A stretch of DNA of 64,000 nt from assembly GCA_937864295.1 (NCBI GenBank), contig CALMJA010000025.1:22944-86943 (forward strand), read 5' to 3'. Below are positions 56,021-64,000 of this stretch, piece after piece. The position numbers and the translations under genes are program-made. Position 1 is the stretch's first letter; the number at the start of each line of letters is the position of its first letter. This DNA is from an uncultured Candidatus Altimarinota bacterium (GTDB lineage: Bacteria > Patescibacteriota > Gracilibacteria > BD1-5 > UBA6164). Below the pieces are notes generated by a model that did no database searches, was not told the DNA's origin, and worked only from the letters and a program-made list of their open reading frames with translations.

Positions 56021-56914
56021 ATGAACAATATACTTATAGAACTTATACTTACAAATCAATGTAATAAAAGATGTGAATATTGTGATTTAGACTTTAGAAA
56101 TAAATCTCTTTCTTATAGTGACTTAGATTTATTTATAGATTTTTTGTCTAAAAATAAAGCAAATTATACTATAAATTTTTTTTGATGAGAGCCTTTGTTA
56201 GAGTTTGAGAATTTAAAATATTTTTTAGAAAAATCAAAAAAATATGTAAATAGATTTACTATATGAACTAATTGATTTTTTCTTGATAGGGGAAAATTGG
56301 ATTTTTTTAAGGTAAATAATGTTAAAATTTATTTATCTATAGATAATATAACTCTCTGAAAAGATTTAAATTTAGATCTTATAAAAAATTATAATGAAAT
56401 TATTAATATAAACTTTATAAATGATCCAGATTATCTTAATAACTCTCTTGATTTATATGAAAAAATAATTTCTTTTTGATTCAAAAATATATCTTTTATG
56501 CCAGTTTACACTACAAAAAAACGGAACAAAGACAATTTAGTAAAATTAAAAATTGTTTATGATAATATTTTATCTAATAGTGTAGTTGTTAATTTAAATT
56601 CTTTTTGTTATTATAACTGATTTTCAAGTGATAAACAATTTATACTTGATACAGATTGATTTTTTTATAGTGACTTAGATTCTTTATTGTGGTTACAAAA
56701 ACAATATAACATCATTGATAAAAATATTGTAAAAGATATTGAAATTAATACTAAATTAATTAGTTTATATGATAATAATTTATCATTAGAAAAAGTTATA
56801 AGTTTGTATAATAAAGAAAAAATATTAAGATTAGTTTTAGATATACCTAAATCAACTTGAAACATTGTTAGTTTTAAAATTATAGATAAAATACTAAAAT
56901 ATAATTATGTATAA
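56021..56914 (+). CDS. Radical SAM protein (copy 1 of a paralogous pair)
   Basis: 297 residues. QCNKRCEYCDLDF with C14, C18, C21, then INFFGGEPLL and FTIGTNGFFL. There is no C-terminal cysteine cluster, so no auxiliary site. It starts immediately after the carbamoyltransferase stop. A clear paralog is at 63099 (shared FFGGEPLL, MPVYTTKKRNKDNL versus LPVYFTKKWSKDNL). Substrate unknown. Confidence 0.82.
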
Positions 56915-58229
56915 AAAATTTATTGAAAATAACTGACTTTTTGCTCTTAATGATATATTTAAAGATTATTTAGGTACCCAATTTTTCCCTAGCAAATTTT
57001 TATGTAATGACAATTACGATTTATTAAAAATAAAAAATATATATTCATATAGTTTTGATTTAAATAATATAAATAACCTTTATATACATATACCATTTTG
57101 TAAAACAAGATGTTATTATTGTCACTGTTTTACTTATGTTAGTGATAAATTTATTGAGGATTATGATATTTATTATTGATTATTTAATAAAAAATATAGA
57201 TTTTGTAATTTGAAATTCGAACTCTAAAATAAAGTTAAATTCAATTTATATTTGATGATGAACTCCTAACATCGTATGAGCAAAAAATTTAAATAAATTA
57301 TTTAAATATATTTTTAGTGTTTTTGATTTATCATGTATTAAGCAATTTAATATAGATATTAATCCATATCTTTTAGATAATGAAATATTTACTGTTCTCA
57401 AAGAATATAATGTTACAAGAGTTACTTATGCTATTCAATCTTTTAATAAGTCAGTTTTAGATTTAAACTCTAGATATAATACTGAAATAGATCATTATTA
57501 TAATATTAATTTATTTCATAAGCTTTGAATTAAAGTTAATATTGATTTAATGATATGAATAAAGTGACAAACATTAGAAATATGTAAAAGTGATATACTT
57601 AAGTCAATTGACTTAAATGTAGATAATATATCTTTAAACTATTTTATACAAAGTGATAATGTAGTATATCAAATAGATGATGAAAAAAAATATTTAATAT
57701 CTCAAGTTAAGAAGTATTTTAATAAAGTTATAAATTATAGGTATAATAAATCGTATAATGAGCAAGAGGAAACATAATTTGAATTTGAAATTGATCTATT
57801 ACTCATTTAAATTCTAATCTAATTGGATATAATAATTTTGAATTAAAAAATTATTATGAAAATATTGATTCTTGAATTTATTTCTCAAATTTAAAATATT
57901 TGGATAGACAAATTGAATTAATAAAATATTTATTTTTTAATTTAGTTTTTTGAGTTGAAATATCTTATATTGAAAATAATTATTGATGATTTTTATGATT
58001 AGAAGATAAGATGAGTTTTTTATATGATAATAATATACTAATAAATAACTGATATAAAATATATTCAAATGTAAATAACTTTAAACTTTATTTATATCTT
58101 ACAATACTATTATATGACCATATTGAACATGATAATTATTTAAATACAAAACTTAATAAAATTAGTATAATTATAAATTTAAGGAAGTTTTTCTTACAAA
58201 ATTGAGAGAAAGTAGACGAAGATTATTAA
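56907..58229 (+). pseudogene. HemN/HemW-like radical SAM (copy 2) with two compensating frameshifts
   Basis: The frame from 56907 has the CKTRCYYCHC motif (C65, C69, C72, C74) and runs to a TAA at about 57225. The downstream homology (GIYIGGGTPNIV, VTYAIQSF, DLMIGIKGQT) is in the +1 frame and stops at 57775-57777. The final third (IGIGNGSITHLNSNLIGYNN to the TAA at 58229) returns to the first frame. The two shifts compensate, so the gene would be 440 residues like copy 1. The first site is near an A-run (57165-57195), the second near 57768-57775. Recent decay, error or recoding are all possible. Confidence 0.75.
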
Positions 58230-58240
58230 AAAAAAATATT

Positions 58241-59125
58241 ATGGAACCTAAAAAATCAAATGTATTTGAATGTAGTGCAGTAACTAGATGACTTGAAATA
58301 GAGTTAACTAGTTTTTGTTGAATGAAATGTTTGGTTTGTGCTAGAGAAGAGTTGGAAAAACATCAATTTTTAGATTTTGAGGGTTTTATAAAAATAGTAG
58401 ATCTTTTAGAAGAATGAAATTATACAGAAGTTATGGTTTGCGGTTTATGAGATGCATTTATTCATCCAGAAGTAAATGACTTTATGGATTATTTATTCAA
58501 TAGACTCCCAAAAATAAATCTTTTTTTCATGACAAAGTGACTTGCATTAAAAGATTTTCATTTAAATAAAATGAAAGAATTAAAATCAAGATGATACAAT
58601 GTTTCTTTAACATTTTCTGTTTTTTCTTTACAAAAAGAAATGTATAATTATCTTACTTGAGGAGATTTTTATGATAATTTTATATCCGTATTAAATAAGG
58701 CACATAAATTAAAAATAAATTATTCTATGGAGTTTATGTTATCTGTTTTAACATTAAAAGAATTAGATAAATTTAAGAAATTTGCAAATAGTTTATGAAA
58801 AGACTATTGAATTTCTTTAGTTCATAATTGGTGAGGAAAGATCTCTGAATGAGTTCATAAGAAGCTTTTTGATAAAGACATTTTAAAATGACATTACATA
58901 GAAAGATGAGAATGAGATATTTGTGAAGTAATGAAATATGATTATTTGTATATAGATTCTAAATCTTGAGTTTTCCAGTGTTCTCTTAATGAAATTGATA
59001 GGATAGGTTACTTATGACAATTAGGAGATTATACTTTGCAAGAATTTTTAAAAAAAAAGAGAAATATAAATTATAAAAAAGCTTGTGAAAATTGTTTTTA
59101 TTATAAATATAAAACATTTAATTAG
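58241..59125 (+). CDS. Radical SAM protein with C-terminal cysteine cluster
   Basis: 294 residues. TSFCGMKCLVCAREE with C26, C30, C33, and MVCGLGDAFIHP at the place of the GGE motif. The C-terminus has CEVMKY, FQCSLNE and CENCFYY, suggesting a SPASM/twitch cluster. The order of cysteines resembles peptide-modifying SPASM enzymes. It starts 11 bases after the frameshifted gene and ends with a four-base overlap with the convergent gene. Confidence 0.8.
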
Positions 59126-59985
59126 TATTTATTATAGTTAAATCAAGTTGATATGCACTTATAACAGTTGTTTTCAAAATCATTATTTAGTTTTTCTAAA
59201 TAGTGATTTTTATATTTATTTAGATCATCTATTATATCTTTTTCATTTTTTTCTAAGTTGGATATTTTATTATTTCATATAAAACATAAGGGGTTATGAA
59301 AAACTATATTTAAGTCTTTATCTACTTCAAAATGATCATTAATTATTATGTTGCTTCAATTAATTTCAAATGAATCATAAGCAAAACATGATTTTATATT
59401 TAGGTTTTCTATTTTTTTTTCTTTTGTGTTTATGTTATATAATTCTCTTGTATTAATAATTATATTTCAAATTTTTATTGTTTTAGCATTATTATTTTCC
59501 TCAAAATTTATTTTAAGTATTTTTTCTAAAACTTTAACAAATTCATATTTTATTAATAAGTCATAATTTAATATTATATCTTTATTATAAAATTCTTTTA
59601 TACTGTTTATTAATTTTATTAAGTCATTTTTATTTTCAATTTTTTTGGATATTACAAATTCATTTATTATATTTTCGTATATTTTTAGATCATTATTTTC
59701 TGATTCAATAGGTATTTGTATCCTGCAATTTCTTTCAAGTTTCTGAATATATTTTATTATTTCTAGAATATATTCATTTTTTATGTTATTTGTTCAATAT
59801 AAAAAATAACTAAATCAAGAATCTGAAACATTATTAGATATATCTATTTGTTTTTTTAAATCATCTAACTTAAAGTTTCTATTTTTTTTAATTGTTTCAC
59901 TACAACTTTGGCATCAAGTAGGGCATCATTCTCATATTGATAAAAAAATTTCTGTTTTTGAGTTCTTTGAAATAAATAGTGACAT
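59122..59985 (-). CDS. Radical SAM protein, paralog of 52550 (minus strand)
   Basis: 287 residues. IGEGCPTGCQSCSETIKK has the intact CX3CX2C at C21, C25, C28. HFEVDKDLNIVFHNPLCFIG and NNCYKCISTGFNYNKY align with the ends of the protein at 52550 (HIEVGPNG...LCYLG; CYKCIKNQYNYNK). It is the only minus-strand gene in the island. Its last four bases overlap the stop of the plus-strand gene at 58241-59125, and its start is 72 bases from the divergent SPASM gene. Confidence 0.78.
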
Positions 59986-60057
59986 TTTTAGTAATATTTA
60001 TCTTTTAAATTATTATTTTTTAAGTATACTAATACATATATTTAAATCAATTAATTT

Positions 60058-61428
60058 ATGATAACAAAAATTTTTTATTCTTTGGTTTTATTTCCTGATA
60101 TTTCTTATAATAATACTATTTATAATTATTTTTATTTGGAAAAAATTAATGAATTTTCTTATTGAACTTTTGAGTTGATTTTTAGTAATTGAGTTATATC
60201 TGAAAAAATTTATTTTACTCATATAGATTTTGATATAGATTTTAAATATAAAACTACTAAAAACTGGAAAATTTATTGAGAAAATATATCTTTATTGGAA
60301 TCTATATTTTTAATTATAAATAAAACTGACAATTGAGACTTTAACTTTTTTAAAGATAAGTCTTTTTATGATAAAATCCCTTTTTGAACTGTTTTGACAA
60401 TTACTAGTAAATGTAATTTATTTTGCAATTATTGTTTTAATGATTATGACTATCCTCTAAAAGATAGAAATACAAGAGAAAATATATGATTAGATAGATA
60501 TAAAAAAATAGTAGATATATTGTATAAATATTGAACTAGGGACATAATTATAACTTGATGAGAGCCATTTTCTGCTCCATTTTTATGGGAACTTTTAGAT
60601 TATATAAAAAGTAAGAAGATTTTTATAAGAATAAATACAAACTGAACTTTATTATTAAATAAAACTCTTGAAAGATTAAACAGAGACTTCTCACTTAACT
60701 TGATGGTTTCTATGCATGAATTTAATAATAAAGATTATTATGAAATTAATCGTGTCTGAGCTAAAAATATAGCATGAATTGAAGAATTAAAATCTTTTGA
60801 GAGTAAATTTGAAGAAAAAGTCATACAATTAAAAAAGATAAAAAATTTTAAAAATATAAGTTTAGATTTCCTTACAATATTGACTCCTAAAAATATACTA
60901 TATCTTGATGATATATATAAATTTGTATTGAATAATTTTGAAATTCAGAATTGGCATTTTTTTAGGTTATATTCTACTTGAACTACTAAATGAATAAGTA
61001 GAGAGATGATAAATTTAGCTATTCATAAAATCTATAAATTAAACAATTTCTATCAAGTTAATTTTAAAATAGTCGATAGTGTACCTTTTTGTGCAACTAA
61101 AAATACTGAAATAGCAAAACAAGTTATTGATTGAGAACTTTCAGAACATCATAATGTAAAAACCATAATTACAACAGATTGATATATTCAAATAATGAGT
61201 GCTTTTGATTCAAATTTATGAAGCATTTTTGAAAATGACTTAATGGAAGTATGGAACTGAGAGTTTGTACAAAAAATGTTAAACCATTGATTTTTACCTA
61301 AAGATTGTTTTGATTGTAAATATAAAGAAGATTGTAGATGATGATCTAGAATGGATGCCAATATATTTAATTGAAATTATAGTGCTTTTGATCCACTTTG
61401 AGATTTAAATAATAAAGTTAAAATGTAA
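60058..61428 (+). CDS. Radical SAM/SPASM peptide maturase-like protein
   Basis: 456 residues. An N-terminal domain of about 115 residues (RRE-like in position, not proven) precedes SKCNLFCNYCFNDYDY (C119, C123, C126) and IITGGEPFSAP. The C-terminal SPASM has VPFCATKN, then KDCFDCKYKEDCRGGSRMDA, the classic C-x2-C-x5-C-x-G-G pattern. Such enzymes (PqqE, anaerobic sulfatase-maturing, RiPP maturases) modify peptides or proteins. It is the best RiPP-type maturase here after HxsB. Confidence 0.9.
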
Positions 61429-61431
61429 TAT

Positions 61432-62298
61432 ATGAATAAATGTCATTTAAACCATTCTATTAATTGTGAATATTCTACTATATGTTCTAAATGATCAAAA
61501 TGAATAAAAGATTATAAGAATTTTATATATTTTAATAATTTAATATCAAGTTATAGTCTTGAAAATTTTGAATTATTAAAATATTTAATAATAAATTGAT
61601 ATAGAAAAAGTTATTTAAATATGTGAGGACATAATAAGTTAGAGAATATTTTATCTATAAAGAGAAAATTATCTTATAATTTTATTTGATTTTTTAAAAA
61701 GATAGTTTTTAATTCAGATTATGGATTTTGAATTTTTTATTATTTGAATTGAAGTTCTGATTATTTTTGATTATATCCAAGATGTTGTGTTGATAATTTT
61801 AATTATGTTTGATGAGATAATTTATACTGAAACTCTTATTTTACTTCACTAGCATTTTCAAATTCTGATTTCTTTTGCCCATTACTTTTCCCAATAGTTT
61901 ATTGAAAATCTAATTTAGATTTCAATTTTATGCCTTGATACAAATTTCATTCATTTGATTGTGACTGAACAATAAAATATATGCATTGAGTTTTGAAATA
62001 TTTTTTTTCTAGAAATATAATAACAAAAGATATTTTTTTTAATTTTATATCATTACCATTTTTAATAACAAAAAATAAAATTATTTTATTTGATTGATAT
62101 TATGAAGATTGAAATATATTTTATTCTTGATTTTTTAATATAGATTTTTGAGAATTTAAAGAAACTATTTTTTTTTCTAGAAGTATTAAATTATCTTATT
62201 TAAGTTCTAATAATTTAGTTATTCCTTGATTTTCAAAAAAAATAATTCCTAAAAATGTAAATTTAATATATGGATCTAAGAATAGTAAATACTTGTAA
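61432..62298 (+). CDS. Unknown protein with N-terminal cysteine cluster
   Basis: 288 residues, Phe/Tyr/Asn/Gly-rich. The start MNKCHLNHSINCEYSTICSK has three cysteines and two histidines, and further cysteines appear in RCCVDN, FFCPLL and FDCDG. Many glycines are TGA, including paired ones. No radical SAM or other motif was seen. It lies between two radical SAM genes, three bases after the first and overlapping the second by 29 bases, so it is likely part of the pathway. It could be a substrate protein or a metal-binding partner. Confidence 0.6.
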
Positions 62299-63109
62299 TA
62301 ACAATTGTTTATATTGTTTGGAATCTTCACTTAGAGATAAGGATAAATTTATAGATAAAAATACTATATTTTCTAAGGTTATTGAAAATTCCGATAGATT
62401 TAACATAACATTTTATTGATGAAATCCATTAATGCATCCTGACTTAAAGGAAATAATATCATTTTGTAAAAAAATAGGTTATAAATCTATATGATTATTA
62501 ACAAATACTTATTGATTAAATAAAAATAATTTACAAGATTATTATAACTTGTGACTTTCCACAATTTGAGTTTATTTTAATTCTTTTTCTAAAGAAAATC
62601 ATGAAAAAGTAAATTGAAATTGAATTTCTTATGAGCAGTTGATTTACAATATTAAATTAATTTCAGAATTTAATTTAAATTTAAAAATAATTATCCATGT
62701 AAATAATCTAAATTTATCAAATCTTTATAAAGATATATATCTATTAAATAAAAATTTTTGAATAAATAATATAGATTTTGTAAACTATTTTCCTTTTGAT
62801 AAGCCTTATCAAAATAGAAACCTTTTAGAATATGAATTAATAGAAAATAGAGAAAATATTATTTCTTTATTTAAAATATTAATTAAATTAGATATAAAAT
62901 TTAATTTCTTAAAATTTAGTAAAGATTTTTTCTTTGATAATAAAAATTACTATAATTTTAAAATTTGAGTTGAACAACAAGTCTGAAAAGAAGATCTCAT
63001 TGTTTTAAATTCAAAAACCAAACCTTTTTGTTTTACAGAAAAAAGATGTAAAAGTTGTTTTTTAAAAGATATTTGTAAGTTTTATAAAAATTTTGATTAT
63101 GAAATATAA
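62270..63109 (+). CDS. Radical SAM protein
   Basis: 279 residues. VNTCNNNCLYCLESSL with C9, C13, C16, and FYGGNPLMHP in the GGE position (Asn for Glu). The C-terminus has KPFCFTEKRCKSCFLKDICK, a C-x5-C-x2-C-x5-C auxiliary-type cluster. It overlaps both neighbours. Confidence 0.82.
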
Positions 63110-64000
63110 TTTAATCCAACATATAACTACTTATTGTAATTATGATTGTAGTTATTGTGATGTAATAAAAGATTGAAAGAACATAAAAGATCTTGATTTA
63201 GAATTATTGAAAAATTTTATTAAACTTAATAAAGATAATATAAATAGATTTAAATTTTTCTGATGAGAACCTCTTTTAAGGTGGAATGATATAAAAAATA
63301 TCATAGATAACACAAAAATATACTTATGAAATAAATTTGAGATAGTTACAAATACAACTTTATTAAATGATGAAATTTGATTATATTTTTATAATTATTT
63401 TGAGATAATTTTTTTTAGTATAGATAGTGAAAATCAATTTAATTATGAAAAAATTTTTAATTTTATAAATAAGCATAATTTAAAAAATAAAGTTTATTTT
63501 AATTTAATAATATCTCCTTCCAAAGAAGAAATTGCTTATGAACAATTTTTAAAAATTTATTCTGCTTGATATAAAAATTTCAATATATTACCGGTTTATT
63601 TTACGAAAAAATGGTCTAAAGATAATTTATTAAATTTATCTAAAGTTTTAAAAAAAATTATTGATTTATCTATAGTAGATTCCTCTATAAATTTGTATTG
63701 ATTTCAATCAAATAATTGATACAATAGTTCTTTGATAAATGATAGCTTATTTATAGATACTAATTTAAATATTTATTATAGCGATTTTGTATCTACTTTT
63801 TATTGAAAAGATATAAAGAATGATTTATTTATATCAAAAATAGAACCTATAACAAATATACCAAATTTTATTTTGAGAAATAAGAAAAATATACTATTAG
63901 ATTTTGAAAAGAAATTGATTGATAAAATAGATTGACAAAAACAGCTTCACTTAATAATGGATTACTTTTCTATATATTTAAATAAAAAATTAAATGGAAT
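63099..64000 (+). CDS. Radical SAM protein (copy 2), cut by window end
   Basis: At least 300 residues; the frame is open to the window edge. TTYCNYDCSYCDVIKD with C13, C17, C20, then FKFFGGEPLLRW and LPVYFTKKWSKDNLL. Paralog of the protein at 56021. It overlaps the previous gene by 11 bases. The island continues beyond the window. Confidence 0.8.

Overview
Genetic code and organism. Almost every gene in this AT-rich window has in-frame TGA codons exactly where its family needs glycine. Two examples are the GGAGVGKT P-loop of ATP synthase beta (both underlined-type glycines at 42921 and 42927 are TGA) and the glycine-rich GGGTPN of HemN-like proteins. TAA and TAG still stop translation and TGG still encodes Trp. 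This is UGA=Gly recoding (translation table 25), so the window comes from Candidatus Absconditabacteria (SR1) or Gracilibacteria (BD1-5/GN02), ultra-small CPR bacteria. A standard-code ORF caller breaks most of these genes into pieces, and all coordinates here were re-derived with TGA=Gly.

Layout. 1-5.4 kb: Fe-S assembly (sufC partial, sufB, A-type carrier, sufD-like, SufU-like scaffold, Rrf2 regulator) with an exported thioredoxin/CcdA pair embedded. 5.4-14.9 kb, mostly minus strand: rplA, yidD, rplT, rpmI, infC, rpsT, pheT, an effector-binding protein, recA, a zinc ribbon, a DEDDh exonuclease, a sigma-region-4/HARE-type regulator and a membrane protein. 14.9-27.7 kb: two pilin-like genes, housekeeping enzymes (pseudouridine synthase, HD phosphohydrolase, methyltransferase, SixA, YbaK, MgtC/DUF4010, RlmL-like, rhodanese), hypotheticals and two copies of a structured repeat. 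27.7-34.8 kb: dnaK with a CIRCE-like site, rlmH, and an ECF sigma/anti-sigma operon followed by a secreted beta-propeller gene that carries the same ECF-type promoter motif. 34.8-44.3 kb: F-type ATP synthase operon with two different c-subunit genes, each a fusion of six c-type hairpins.

44.4-64 kb: the most unusual part. It opens with a His-Xaa-Ser (HXS) system: two HxsD-like proteins, HxsB radical SAM maturase, and HxsA, a precursor ending in six His-Gly-Ser triplets. A dense island then runs off the window end. It holds nine more radical-SAM-type proteins (ten in total with HxsB intact or reconstructible, counting one shifted-cysteine relative), a lipoprotein, a leucine-rich-repeat protein, SpeD (AdoMet decarboxylase family), a methyltransferase-like protein, a Gfo/Idh-type Rossmann protein and a NodU/CmcH/TobZ-type carbamoyltransferase. 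Most genes overlap or are a few bases apart. Several radical SAM proteins are paralogous pairs, as if a module had been duplicated, and one copy carries two compensating frameshifts. I infer a peptide- or small-molecule-modifying biosynthetic system in a recoded CPR bacterium. The product is unknown.

No tRNA, rRNA, CRISPR array or transposase gene was seen. Two small minus-strand genes (439-609, 29989-30294) have no internal TGA and different codon usage, and look foreign.
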